Of a stretch of 64,000 nucleotides of DNA, positions 25,445 to 34,424 are shown one piece after another. The stretch is from Candidatus Schekmanbacteria bacterium (lineage in GTDB: Bacteria; CSSED10-310; JACPHN01): the NCBI GenBank assembly GCA_016188575.1, contig JACPHN010000019.1, positions 113,996-177,995 on the forward strand, read 5' to 3'. How positions within the stretch are numbered: the stretch's first letter is position 1; the number at the start of each line of letters is the position of its first letter. The position numbers and the translations under genes were made by a program. The notes under the pieces were generated by a model, which was given only the letters and a program-made list of their open reading frames with translations, was not told where the DNA came from and did not search any database.

Positions 25445-28014
25445 TGAAATCACGCACCAGCCGCGCACTTTTCCTGGCCGCAGCGTTTGCTTGCCTGCCC
25501 GGTGCCGCGGATATCGCTGGGGCCGCTGACACCACGTACTATGTCTCGAGCTCCGCGGGCGACGACGCCTTCGACGGCCTGTCGGAAGCGCGACCGCTGC
25601 GGAGCCTGACGCGCGTCAACCAGCTCGCGCTCGGAGCCGGCGACCGGGTGTTGCTCAGGTGTGGCGATACCTGGCGCGCGGAGATGCTGGTCGTGACCGC
25701 TTCGGGAACCGCGGACGAGCCGATCGCCATCAGCTCGTACCCAGAAGGCTGCCAGCCTCGCCCAATCCTCTCCGGTGCGCAACCCATCTCCGGTTGGGTG
25801 CAACACGCCGCGTCGGTGTTTGCCGCAGACCTGTCGGCCGGCGCTAACAGCGGGCTATTCGCGCTGTGCATCAACCAGCTCTTCCGCCTGGGTCAACGGC
25901 TGCCGTTGGGGCGCTGGCCCAACTTGGATGCGCCCGGTGGAGGCTACGCGTTCATTGATTCGTCCTCGCAGGCGCCGGCGCAGATCTCGGATGCGGCGCT
26001 GCCGGCAGGCGACTGGACCGGCGCCATCGCTCACATCAAGGGCATGCGCTGGTACATGATGAACCGCGAAGTCACCGCCGCGAGCGGTTCTACCCTCAGT
26101 CTCAACGCGGACATCTATTGCTACACGACCGGTGATTGCACCGGCTGGGGCTACTTTCTGAATAGCCACCTCGCGACCCTGGACGCCGAGGGCGAGTGGT
26201 ACTACGACTCGGCCACGAACGTCGTCTACCTGTACACGCTTCTCGGCGCACCGGCGGACGGCGCGGTCGCGGGCTCCGTCATCCTGAGCGGTGCAGGCAG
26301 CGAGCTCGGGGCGGTAATCCTCGGACGGCATGCCGGCGAGCACGTTGCCAATGTTGTCATCGAAAACCTGGATATCCGCGGTTGGTTTGCTCACGGAATT
26401 ACCGCGCCCGAGGCGCTGGAGCTCGACGACAATCAGCACGTTGCGGTCCGCAGCAACGCCATCACCGACGTCGACGGCACGGGCATTCGCATGAGCTCCT
26501 GGGTGTGGAATGCGGGCGCCGCCAGCGGCTGGCGCGGCGGGCGCAACCTGCAGGTGCTCGACAACGTCGTCGATGGTGCCAATGAATACGGCATCCGCAC
26601 ACACGTCGTCGAGTCGACGATCGCCGGCAACACGGTGCGCAACGTGGGGCTCATAGAAAACCTCGGCCGCGCCGGGATGGGTTGCGGATTCGACACGACC
26701 GAGGCGTGCACGATCAACGGCAGCGGCATCTTTCTGGACATCCATCTGCAGCAAGATTCCTACCAGGGCAACACCGTGGAGCGGAATCAGATTCGCCGCG
26801 TCGCCATGGGCGGTATCGATACCTCCTCGGCCAAAAACGAGCTACGGATGAACTTCGTCGAGGAAGCGTGCTTCGCCAAGGCGGACTGCGGGGGGATACG
26901 CGGCTATGGCCTCAGCAGCCTGGAGCAAACGTCCGTCTACGACGTCGTCGTCGACAGAAACATTGTGGTGGATACCATCGGCAACACCGATGGCTGCAGC
27001 TCCGCGTTCAGCTCTCTGTTCGGCTTCGGAATCTACTTTGACCACTATTCTCGGGACATTGCCGTCACCGGCAACACGGTGCTCCGCTCCAGCGCCGGCG
27101 GCATCCTGTTCTGGTGGCGATCCACCGGCACCATTACCGGCAATACGGCCTACGCCAACGCCTACGAGGAGGCTGGCGGCGGCAACGCCCAGATTGCCGT
27201 TTGGGACTACGAGGGCGTGGAGCTCGGCACGCAGGTGACGCTGTCCGACAACGCGACAGTCGGTGTCGATGCGGATCAGAAGCTGGTGAGGATCAGCTCG
27301 CCCGCGAATCTGGTCAGCGCGGAGAACAACGACTACTTCAATCCCTTCACGGACGAGCTGTTTGAGCGGACATCGGATTGGCGATCCCTGACGCTCGCGG
27401 AGTGGCAGCCGTTCATCAACGGCGACTGGGCTTCGCGCACGAGCTGGTTCACACAGGCGCCGGGCGAGGAACCGCGGTCGCGCATCTTCTACAACGAGTC
27501 GGAGGTGCCGATCACCGTGGATCTCGGGCCGCAAGCCCACGTCGACCTTGGGCAGCGGCCGGTGCCGCGGTGGCTGCAGATCGAGCCCTACCGCTCGCGC
27601 GTCGTCATTCAGACGGACGAGGTAGCCGTGCCGTCATCTTCGGCGCTGGTGCTCGCGATGCTCGCGGCAGTGCTGGGCCTGCTCGGCAGCGCCCGGCACG
27701 AGCAGCGCGTCTCATCCGCGCGCGCGCACGTGGTCGCACAGCGCCGGCCTGTGGAGCTCGGCGATCGCTGCCGCGGTGTGGGCACGCCGACTTGCCGCAA
27801 CGTCAAGGCGGGGACGTGTGGCACACCGCAGCGCCAAATTGGGCGGCCGCTCCGGGAAGACTCCGGCGAAAGCGGCCTCCATGCCTGGCGCGGCCCTCAG
27901 CCCGACAGCTCGACGACGATTTCCTCCCACGTGTCCGGCGAGCTCTTCCTGAGGTCTACGAAGGGACAGTCGTCCCTCCCCTCCCACAGGAAGTACCAGG
28001 TGGCCAATCCATAA
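25441..28014 (+). CDS. Secreted right-handed parallel beta-helix protein with aberrant C-terminus
   Basis: An 857-residue protein. The ATG at 25441 overlaps the peptidase stop (ATGA). A signal peptide ends 'DIAGAA'. The next residues 'TTYYVSSSAGDDAFDGLSEA' match the DUF1565-like entry of parallel beta-helix proteins, and the body has many 'NxVxGNTVxxN' turns ('ITGNTAYANAYEEAGGG'), as in pectate-lyase-like or carbohydrate-binding helices. Near residue 735 comes the anchor-like 'VPSSSALVLAMLAAVLGLLG', where the protein should end. Instead the frame runs on for about 110 residues, the last 118 bases overlapping ptuB on the other strand. This suggests that the original stop was lost at the edge of the defence island. 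A glycan-related role is inferred. Confidence 0.7.
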   Translation: MMKSRTSRALFLAAAFACLPGAADIAGAADTTYYVSSSAGDDAFDGLSEARPLRSLTRVNQLALGAGDRVLLRCGDTWRAEMLVVTASGTADEPIAISSYPEGCQPRPILSGAQPISGWVQHAASVFAADLSAGANSGLFALCINQLFRLGQRLPLGRWPNLDAPGGGYAFIDSSSQAPAQISDAALPAGDWTGAIAHIKGMRWYMMNREVTAASGSTLSLNADIYCYTTGDCTGWGYFLNSHLATLDAEGEWYYDSATNVVYLYTLLGAPADGAVAGSVILSGAGSELGAVILGRHAGEHVANVVIENLDIRGWFAHGITAPEALELDDNQHVAVRSNAITDVDGTGIRMSSWVWNAGAASGWRGGRNLQVLDNVVDGANEYGIRTHVVESTIAGNTVRNVGLIENLGRAGMGCGFDTTEACTINGSGIFLDIHLQQDSYQGNTVERNQIRRVAMGGIDTSSAKNELRMNFVEEACFAKADCGGIRGYGLSSLEQTSVYDVVVDRNIVVDTIGNTDGCSSAFSSLFGFGIYFDHYSRDIAVTGNTVLRSSAGGILFWWRSTGTITGNTAYANAYEEAGGGNAQIAVWDYEGVELGTQVTLSDNATVGVDADQKLVRISSPANLVSAENNDYFNPFTDELFERTSDWRSLTLAEWQPFINGDWASRTSWFTQAPGEEPRSRIFYNESEVPITVDLGPQAHVDLGQRPVPRWLQIEPYRSRVVIQTDEVAVPSSSALVLAMLAAVLGLLGSARHEQRVSSARAHVVAQRRPVELGDRCRGVGTPTCRNVKAGTCGTPQRQIGRPLREDSGESGLHAWRGPQPDSSTTISSHVSGELFLRSTKGQSSLPSHRKYQVANP

Positions 28015-28649
28015 GAGTCGTTGTCTCGAATGGCTTCAATCAGCTCGCTACGGGCATCGGCGATTCCGCGGCTCGACGCTGCGTCGAGGTAGGCTCTAAC
28101 CGCTCGGATCAGGTTACGTTTCGTCTTGGCGCGTCCGTCGGCTACCGCCTCGAACCTCAGCGTCTCCAAGATTTCAAGTGTCTGTCGTCCTCGCTCACTC
28201 TCCACGCCGGTCGTGCGGTCCCAGCGCGCGGCGAGCTCATTCGTATCCGAGTCAAAGCACAGGTGCTGCCACGGATCATCGTGGGTCGGATCGATCAGCA
28301 GAGGATCGCCGGCAGCGTTCAGGGGAAACCTCGTGCCTTTTTTCCGGTTGCACCCGCTACACGCCCAGAGAAGGTTGGGCCAACGAAACGCCCGCTCCGG
28401 GTATCCCGGCTCTCCGCGCATGGGCCAGAAGTGCTCGATGTCCGTGCCCCGCGAGTCCTCGCAGTACATGCAGCGCTCACGCGCCCCGGCCATGCGCCTC
28501 AGCGTTTCTTCCACCGCTCGCATGGAACGTGTCCGACGCTGGCCATCCCAGGTTTTCTGGATTTCGCCGCCATCGTCGATCCTTTTCTGCATACGATCGA
28601 GGTAGCTCGAGAGCGGCCCCGTGAGGTTCTGCCGAGATACGTGGCGCAT
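27897..28649 (-). CDS. ptuB: Septu-like HNH endonuclease (PtuB-like)
   Basis: A 250-residue protein. It has 'CMYCEDSRGTDIEHFWP', then 'WPNLLWACSGCNRKKG' and 'LLIDPTHDDPWQHL'. The two CxxC pairs and the central His-Asn of the beta-beta-alpha-metal fold form an HNH nuclease of the kind found in PtuB of Septu systems. It should cleave DNA when released or activated by its ATPase partner. The ATG at 28649 is preferred: it follows the ptuA stop by 4 bases and GAGGAGG lies upstream. A longer form from 28673 is possible. Family assignment rests on the HNH pattern plus the neighbouring ATPase. Confidence 0.8.
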   Translation of the reverse strand: MRHVSRQNLTGPLSSYLDRMQKRIDDGGEIQKTWDGQRRTRSMRAVEETLRRMAGARERCMYCEDSRGTDIEHFWPMRGEPGYPERAFRWPNLLWACSGCNRKKGTRFPLNAAGDPLLIDPTHDDPWQHLCFDSDTNELAARWDRTTGVESERGRQTLEILETLRFEAVADGRAKTKRNLIRAVRAYLDAASSRGIADARSELIEAIRDNDSYGLATWYFLWEGRDDCPFVDLRKSSPDTWEEIVVELSG

Positions 28650-28653
28650 GCAC

Positions 28654-29946
28654 CTATGTCGCCTCCTCGGCATCCGGTTCGATCCACCGCTCGAAAAGCT
28701 CCAACTGCTTCCTCTCCTCCGCTGGGGACAGTGTCACCGCCCGCCGCTTTGCTGCGAGACTGGCATAAAGCTGGCGATTCTCGACTGCCTGAGGCGAGCG
28801 CGTGTGGGAAAGCCCGAACGCTTCGCTCAGAAGGATCGTGTCCGGCTTTGAGCGCACCACGGTCCAGAAGTCGTGCTCCGAAAGCTGGAACGGCAGGTTG
28901 CCGCTTCCGGGTGCGGGAAGCCGAAAAATACCGCCAGGATCTGCCGCCTGGCAGACGAGCGCGCTGTGTGTGGTCACAATAAACTGGATCTTCGGAAATC
29001 TCTCCTTCATCCAGAATCCGATCTGCCGCTGCCATTCCGGATGCAGATGGGCATCGATTTCGTCGATGAGAACAACCCCGCAATGAGGCACGACAAGCTT
29101 TTGCTGGTCGCGGCCGACCAGATCGCGGCCCTCGTGAGCATCGGCCAGATGGCGCACGATGTCGATCATCATGGCCAACGCGGCGCGGTACCCTTCGCTC
29201 ATGTCGGTCAGAGGCAGTACGGTTCCCGCGGCGTCTCGCAACCAGAGACCGTCCGAGTCCACCCGGTCCACGCTCATGCCGTTGCGGAGGAATCCGTCGT
29301 TGAGAAGCCGAAGCACCTGATCCAGGAGCTGGGATTCGCGTTCCTTGCTTTCGAGTTTCTTGAAGCTCAGGTCTTTCAGCCAGATCTCACATTCGCCAAG
29401 AGTGGCGTCTTCCTTGAATAGGGTGGCAAAGCGCGCGATCCGACCTGCGGCTGACATCACCCGTTGCGCTTCCGGGGACGCTCCGTAGAGCCTGCGAAAA
29501 GGTCCATAGCCAACAGCAAGCCATCCCTGGGCGTTCTCCGCCCAGGGGCCCGTCAGTGGCCCTTTCCTCTTGCCACGGCGTTCGTCCCCGGGCTTCATAG
29601 AGACTTCCGGTCCACCGTTTCGCTGCAGCTCCAGCTCGGACCAGAAATTTTCCTTGGGACGGCGTCCCGCCGAGAACTGGTCTTCGTCGTGCGGCACAAT
29701 CTGAACGGCAATGGAAGCGGCGTCACAGCCGTGCGTTACCCAGCCGCGCAGCGATGGCTGGAGCGCTCGACTCACGTCAGGTCCGACCAGCGCAAGTGCG
29801 ATCGCTTTGAGGAGCGCGGTCTTGCCCGACGCGTTTTCGCCCGTGATGACGGTCCAACCGGCAAATGTGCCATCCGGCCGTTCCCACGAGAAATCCAACT
29901 CTGAAAATCCCCGGAGATTCCGGATGATCGTTCTCTTCAGATACAC
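28654..29946 (-). CDS. ptuA: Septu-like ABC-type ATPase (PtuA-like)
   Basis: A 430-residue protein from a GTG at 29946. The N-terminus 'LKRTIIRNLRGFSELDFSW' and Walker A 'ITGENASGKTALLKAI' are typical of SMC/RecF-like ABC ATPases. Further on are the ABC signature 'LTDMSEGYRAAL', the Walker B 'GVVLIDEIDAHLHPEWQ' and the switch His in 'FIVTTHSALV'. With the HNH gene directly downstream it matches the two-gene Septu anti-phage system (PtuA ATPase, PtuB nuclease). No reverse transcriptase lies nearby, so it is not a complete retron of the Ec78 type. Composition is somewhat lower in GC than the flanking secreted-protein genes. Confidence 0.8.
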   Translation of the reverse strand: MYLKRTIIRNLRGFSELDFSWERPDGTFAGWTVITGENASGKTALLKAIALALVGPDVSRALQPSLRGWVTHGCDAASIAVQIVPHDEDQFSAGRRPKENFWSELELQRNGGPEVSMKPGDERRGKRKGPLTGPWAENAQGWLAVGYGPFRRLYGASPEAQRVMSAAGRIARFATLFKEDATLGECEIWLKDLSFKKLESKERESQLLDQVLRLLNDGFLRNGMSVDRVDSDGLWLRDAAGTVLPLTDMSEGYRAALAMMIDIVRHLADAHEGRDLVGRDQQKLVVPHCGVVLIDEIDAHLHPEWQRQIGFWMKERFPKIQFIVTTHSALVCQAADPGGIFRLPAPGSGNLPFQLSEHDFWTVVRSKPDTILLSEAFGLSHTRSPQAVENRQLYASLAAKRRAVTLSPAEERKQLELFERWIEPDAEEAT

Positions 29947-30322
29947 GAAATCAGCCTCGCCGCTCCGCCACGACTTCGGATCGTCACACGGGCGTCCTAC
30001 GAGCCCAAGCGCCTCTTATTCAGGCGCGCGACTTCATGGCCGCCGAAGGTCCGTCGACAGCATTGGCGTCACGGCTGAAGATATCATCTCCTCCGGGGAG
30101 CAGCAACGTGCCCCAGTAGACAGGAAACCGACTGGATCCATTCCGACTCGCGCGCCCGGTTGATTTCACGCACGCGAATTAGGGTAGAATCGCCGCGGAA
30201 CCGAGCGCAGCGAGGTCCAGGGCGGCGCCCGCCGCCGCAGGCGGTGGGAGGGTTCCCGAACCCCTTCCCTGACGGCGGGTATCCTTATTGGTAACCATAT
30301 CCTGTTCGAGCGATACGATCGG
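29947..30322. other. Intergenic region upstream of ptuA, holding a dispersed repeat
   Basis: About 375 bases between the start of ptuA and the end of the hybrid kinase gene. The right part is a repeat copy (30181-30292). The left part must hold the ptuA promoter, but no convincing boxes can be named. No gene seen. Confidence 0.5.
30181..30292 (+). repeat. Dispersed repeat, copy 1
   Basis: The left end reads AGGG-T-AGAATCGCCGCGGAACC and the right end GGGTATCCTTATTGGT. Both ends recur in inverted orientation at 34213-34263 (21 of 22 and about 14 of 16 bases by eye); there the middle is shorter. In this copy the centre contains GC-rich palindromic sequence. It has no coding potential and looks like a small non-autonomous mobile repeat. 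Confidence 0.5.
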
Positions 30323-33300
30323 TCACCTTTCTTTCATCGCCACTTTCAAGCGCTCGAACTGCACCTCGAGCTCCGGCATCCCGGCTTTTGCCGCGTCAAG
30401 ATCGCCGCCCGCGGCCGCTTTTTCCATGGCGAGAGCGATGGCGCTGAAGGCGTGAGCGTCGACACTGGCGGCGGCGCCCTTGATCTTGTGAGCCTGCAGC
30501 CTGGTACCGGCGAGGTCACCGATCTCCAGGTCGTGCTTCAGCACTGCGATTTGCGTGGGCATGTCACCGAGAAACGTGGCGACGATGCGCGCCGCGATCT
30601 TCTCATCGCCCAGGAAGCGCTCCTGCATGGCCTCACGATCAAAGACGGCGGGCTCGCGCCGCGGCGGCTCGCAAGGCCCGGCTTCTCGCCCTGGCGCGCA
30701 CGGATCGCTGGCGCCGAGCCATCTTCTCAGCGCCTCTGCAAGCGCAGTCGGGTTGACGGGCTTGGATATGTAGTCGTCCATGCCGGCTTCCAGACACCGC
30801 TCGCGATCTCCGCGCATGGCGTGCGCCGTCATGGCGATGATGGGGACGCGACGGCCGCCGGCAGCGGCAGCCAGAGCGCGAATCTGCCGCGTGGCCTCCA
30901 GCCCGTCCAGCACCGGCATTTGCAGGTCCATGAGCACGAGATCGTAGGGGGTGCTCCGCAGGGCCGCAACCGCCTCCGCGCCGTCAGCCACGGCAGCGGC
31001 GTGAAAGCCGAGCTTCTTGAGGATGCCCAGCGCCACTTGTTGGTTGGTGATGCTATCCTCGGCAAGCAGAATGCGGACGGCGTCGGGGGACGGCAATAGC
31101 CGGCCGGGGGTGCCATCGGCACTACCGGTCGCGATCGGCATGCAAGCAGCTCGAACCCTGTTGTCCACTGGCGCGGTTGCAATCGCGAGACGCGCCGTAA
31201 ACCAGAATTCCGAGCCTTCACCGGCGGCGCTGTCGACGCCGATATTCCCGCCCATCAAGGCCGCAAGCTCGCGGGAGATCGCGAGCCCCAGACCGGTGCC
31301 GCCATAGCGCCGCGTCGTGGAAGCGTCCACCTGGGTGAACTTCTCGAAGAGAATACCGATCTTGTCCCTTGGAATGCCGATGCCCGTGTCGCGGACCGAG
31401 AATCGCAGCACGGCATCCACGCCGCGCGTGGATTCCCGCGACACCTGCACCGCAACGCTCCCGCGCGGCGTGAATTTGATCGCGTTTCCCGCGAGGTTCG
31501 CGAGGATCTGGCGGAGGCGCCCCGGATCACCGCGCACCCACACCGGAACCTCGGGATCGATGGCGCAGCTCAGCAATAGTCCTTTCTCTCGCGCGCGCAC
31601 TTCCATTGTCGCCGTGAAGTCGTCGAGGAGCCCTCTGAGGTCGAAATCCACGATTTCCAGCTCCAACTTCTTCGCTTCGATCTTGGACAGGTCCAGGATC
31701 TCGTTGATCAGGCACAGGAGCGATTCACCGCTCGCCCTGAGCAAGCTCGCGTAGCGCCGCTGCTCCGGGTCGAGATCGGAATCGAGCAGGAGCCCTGTCA
31801 TGCCGATCACGCCGTTCAGGGGCGTGCGGATTTCGTGGCTCATGTTCGCAAGAAAGTCGCTCTTGGCCAGGCTGGCCTGCTCCGCCTGCGCGGCCATTTC
31901 GTTGGCGTGTGCCGTGGCTTGCTCGAGGCGGCGGTTGGTTTCCCGCAACTGCTGCTCGGCTCTCTTGCGGTCGGTGATATCCTGGAACACAGTCGCGAAC
32001 TGCCCCGGCGCGACCCGATAGGCGTTGACTGCGTAGTGGCGCTGCAACACCTCGAAAAACCGCTCGAAGCTGGCGGGATTCCCGGAGCGCGCGACCTCAT
32101 CGTAGACGCCGAGGATTGGCGTCTTCTCAATCCCTGGCAGGACATCGCTGGCGCGGCAACCGATGACGTCGTCCGGGCGCAGGCCGGTGTGATGCTCGAA
32201 GGCGGAGTTGACGCTCAGGAACACAAAGTCGACGGGATTGCCTTCCTGGTCGCGCACGATCTCATGCGCGGCGATCCCGGAGCTGGAGTTCTCGATCAAC
32301 AGGCGGTGCTTCTCCTCGCTCTCACGTAGCTCCACGGTGCGCGCGCGGACCGTCCGTTCGAGCTGCTCCCGCCGGTTGACCACAAAGCCGACCACCAGCA
32401 CGAGCGCTGCCGTGATGAGTAGTCCTTCGAGCGCCACCACAACGCCGGCCCGAGCCTCATGCAGGGCGCTGAATGCAGGCCCCGGATACACGACTACCGC
32501 GAAGGCGTGGCCGAAAAAGAACAGTGGGCGAATCAGCGCCCGCTGCCCCGTATCGGCGCGCAGAGGCGGTTCGCCCGCTACCGTTGCCTGACCGGGCCGG
32601 CTGGTGCCGAGCAGCTCCGGAGCGCCCCCGCGCCGCAGTTGGTAGAGCTCCACGATGGTGGCCGGAAGCCCCGGTGCCGAATTCGCATGGGTCGCGCTCC
32701 TCAGGAGGTCTTCCGGGCACAGCACCGCCACCGCGAACCCGCGCAGCCGGGACGAAGTGTGGGCGGCGAATACGGGGCGAAACACGAGTATTACCTTCGT
32801 CGCGCCGGCCTCCCGGAGCACGGCAACGGGCCTGGTGCCCGTGACCATTCCCGTGCGTGCGGCCTCGTCGAGCGCTTCCCGCATTGTCGGGTCGGAGCCC
32901 AGATCGAATCCTGCCGCGAGCGCCTTACCGCCCTCGGGCTCGAGAAAGTCGACTGGATAGTGCGCGGTGCGGGCCGCTGACGCGCGCCCGGTGAGCTCGC
33001 TTGCGGCAGGAACGGCCGATACCCATGCCCACAGCGGAACGGCCGGAACTTTCGCCAGGAACTCGGCATAACCGTGAAAGCGAGGGGCGTCGATCGCCTC
33101 GGTGGACTCCAGAAAGCGCGCCAGGCCCTCCACGCGCACATCGCTGATGTTGCTGAGCAGCTTGGCGACATAGGCTCCTTCCTGTTCGGCCAGTTGCACG
33201 AACGCCTCGCGGCGGGTGCGGGCTTCGCTCACGTGCGAAAGCCACGAGGCGCCGGCGGTAATCGTCAGGCCGACGGCGGCAGCGACGATGGCTTCCACGT

Positions 33301-34000
33301 GCCGCCGCCGCCATCGCTGCTCGGCCGAGGCGCGCTCGCGGCGCGCCAGCACAGCTTGCGCCGCCGCGACGATGCCCACCAGCAGGAGAGTGAGCAGCCC
33401 GGGCGCGATCGCGGCCCGGGCGGCGTCCCGCTTCCAGGTGCTGACGTCGACGTCCATCCCGAACACGGCGAGGACCGCACCGCTCAGTGGGTCGGTCACC
33501 GGCACGAGGCCGCTGACCCAGGTTCCCCAGCGGTCACTGGTGGGCCCCTCTGTAGTCGGGTAGCGCTCGCGGAAGACGCGGTGCAGGAGCGGCGTCGCCT
33601 CGTCGTAGATCTGTCCCGGCGGCGACTCGTCGGCCGAGCCTGCCGGCTCGGAATCGACGTAGAAGAAAACGACTCCCTCCCGCGTTCGACCCATCAGATA
33701 GAGGAAACGGATCTTCGGGTCGAGCGAACGAACGGCGGCGAGTTGCTCCTTCAGGCGCAGGTAGGTGGGCGAGTCGAGGTCGCTGTCGGTGCCCGTCAAA
33801 GCCTGGACGTCGGTAGCGGCCGCGGCCTGCATGACCAGCGTTGCCTGCAGCAGCAAGTCCTCGCGCAACTGCTGGTCTGCCTGCCCGACCCGAAAGTACG
33901 CGAATGCCGTTCCCGCGATGGCGATGACCCCGCAAAGCAATAGCCCGGGTTTGGGTCGCCGCCGCCGGATGTAGGAGATCATCGCCGAGTATCTGCTCAC
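30323..34000 (-). CDS. Hybrid sensor histidine kinase (CHASE, PAS, HisKA, HATPase, receiver, HPt)
   Basis: A 1225-residue inner-membrane sensor, GTG start at 34000. After a first membrane segment (about residues 18-37) comes a sensory region, a second segment near 200 and another near 240, then an extracellular CHASE-like domain to about 480 and a membrane segment near 505. A PAS domain (about 560-670) precedes the HisKA box '[13 protein letters not shown]' with His near 721. The HATPase boxes follow: '[10 protein letters not shown]', 'DTGIGIP' and '[13 protein letters not shown]'. The receiver has '[10 protein letters not shown]' with Asp near 1020 and 'KPVN'. The C-terminal HPt domain has 'AHKIKGAAA' with His near 1170. 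It is a full phosphorelay in one protein (BarA-like order). It sits inside the defence island between inverted repeat copies; no output regulator is adjacent. Confidence 0.85.
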   Translation of the reverse strand: MSRYSAMISYIRRRRPKPGLLLCGVIAIAGTAFAYFRVGQADQQLREDLLLQATLVMQAAAATDVQALTGTDSDLDSPTYLRLKEQLAAVRSLDPKIRFLYLMGRTREGVVFFYVDSEPAGSADESPPGQIYDEATPLLHRVFRERYPTTEGPTSDRWGTWVSGLVPVTDPLSGAVLAVFGMDVDVSTWKRDAARAAIAPGLLTLLLVGIVAAAQAVLARRERASAEQRWRRRHVEAIVAAAVGLTITAGASWLSHVSEARTRREAFVQLAEQEGAYVAKLLSNISDVRVEGLARFLESTEAIDAPRFHGYAEFLAKVPAVPLWAWVSAVPAASELTGRASAARTAHYPVDFLEPEGGKALAAGFDLGSDPTMREALDEAARTGMVTGTRPVAVLREAGATKVILVFRPVFAAHTSSRLRGFAVAVLCPEDLLRSATHANSAPGLPATIVELYQLRRGGAPELLGTSRPGQATVAGEPPLRADTGQRALIRPLFFFGHAFAVVVYPGPAFSALHEARAGVVVALEGLLITAALVLVVGFVVNRREQLERTVRARTVELRESEEKHRLLIENSSSGIAAHEIVRDQEGNPVDFVFLSVNSAFEHHTGLRPDDVIGCRASDVLPGIEKTPILGVYDEVARSGNPASFERFFEVLQRHYAVNAYRVAPGQFATVFQDITDRKRAEQQLRETNRRLEQATAHANEMAAQAEQASLAKSDFLANMSHEIRTPLNGVIGMTGLLLDSDLDPEQRRYASLLRASGESLLCLINEILDLSKIEAKKLELEIVDFDLRGLLDDFTATMEVRAREKGLLLSCAIDPEVPVWVRGDPGRLRQILANLAGNAIKFTPRGSVAVQVSRESTRGVDAVLRFSVRDTGIGIPRDKIGILFEKFTQVDASTTRRYGGTGLGLAISRELAALMGGNIGVDSAAGEGSEFWFTARLAIATAPVDNRVRAACMPIATGSADGTPGRLLPSPDAVRILLAEDSITNQQVALGILKKLGFHAAAVADGAEAVAALRSTPYDLVLMDLQMPVLDGLEATRQIRALAAAAGGRRVPIIAMTAHAMRGDRERCLEAGMDDYISKPVNPTALAEALRRWLGASDPCAPGREAGPCEPPRREPAVFDREAMQERFLGDEKIAARIVATFLGDMPTQIAVLKHDLEIGDLAGTRLQAHKIKGAAASVDAHAFSAIALAMEKAAAGGDLDAAKAGMPELEVQFERLKVAMKER

Positions 34001-34424
34001 CCCCTCCCCCCGCTTGCGGCGGAAGGGCCGGGGTGGAGGGTGGAAACGTGACCCTCAAGCGCATCGACGATGGTCGACAGCACCCGCTCGAGGTTATCAA
34101 AAACATCATTGTTCCAGAACCGGAACACCTTGAACCCTCATTCACGAAAGATTAGTGTTCTTATGAGCTCATACTCTTTCCGCTGGGCATGCTGTCCACT
34201 GTCTATTTTACGACCAATAAGGATGCCGGCGTTCAGGCCGGGGTTCCGCGGCGATTCTGCCCTGAAGGGCGGGGTTTCGGACCGGCAGACGAATGGATGA
34301 TATGCTCTGCGAGACCCACGAGCTCTGCAATATATGGACATATCGCGTGTTGCCTGCGGCAAAGATGTCCATGTAACTGCCGCCGTCGCCACCTCGCCCA
34401 GAGAAGTCCTTCAGCGTCGGTCAT
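33997..34424 (-). pseudogene. DUF559 (VSR-like) endonuclease gene, broken by a repeat insertion and a stop
   Basis: The N-terminal part, from 34424, reads 'TDAEGLLWARWRRRQLHG' then 'CRRQHAICPYIAELVGLA', matching DUF559 proteins (TDAExLLWxxLRnRql, FRRQhpIgpYIvDFvcl). After about 34307 the similarity stops. It resumes in another frame at about 34218 with 'IDSGQHAQRKEYELIRTL', then an in-frame TGA at 34138, then 'GFKVFRFWNNDVFDNLERV', the normal C-terminus. The 90 bases between the halves contain a copy of the dispersed repeat. The first ATG overlaps the stop of the 359-residue gene. Three lesions make it non-functional: a missing extreme N-terminus, an insertion, and a stop. Confidence 0.7.
34213..34263 (-). 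repeat. Dispersed repeat, copy 2, inside the DUF559 gene
   Basis: On the minus strand it starts GAATCGCCGCGGAACC (with AGGGCA before it) and ends GGCATCCTTATTGGT, the same termini as copy 1 at 30181-30292 but with a shorter middle. It separates the two halves of the DUF559 sequence, which shows that the element can insert into genes. Confidence 0.5.

Noticed and set aside
29947..30322. Retron ncRNA upstream of ptuA
   Set aside because: No reverse transcriptase and no clear msr/msd fold; the hairpins seen belong to the dispersed repeat.
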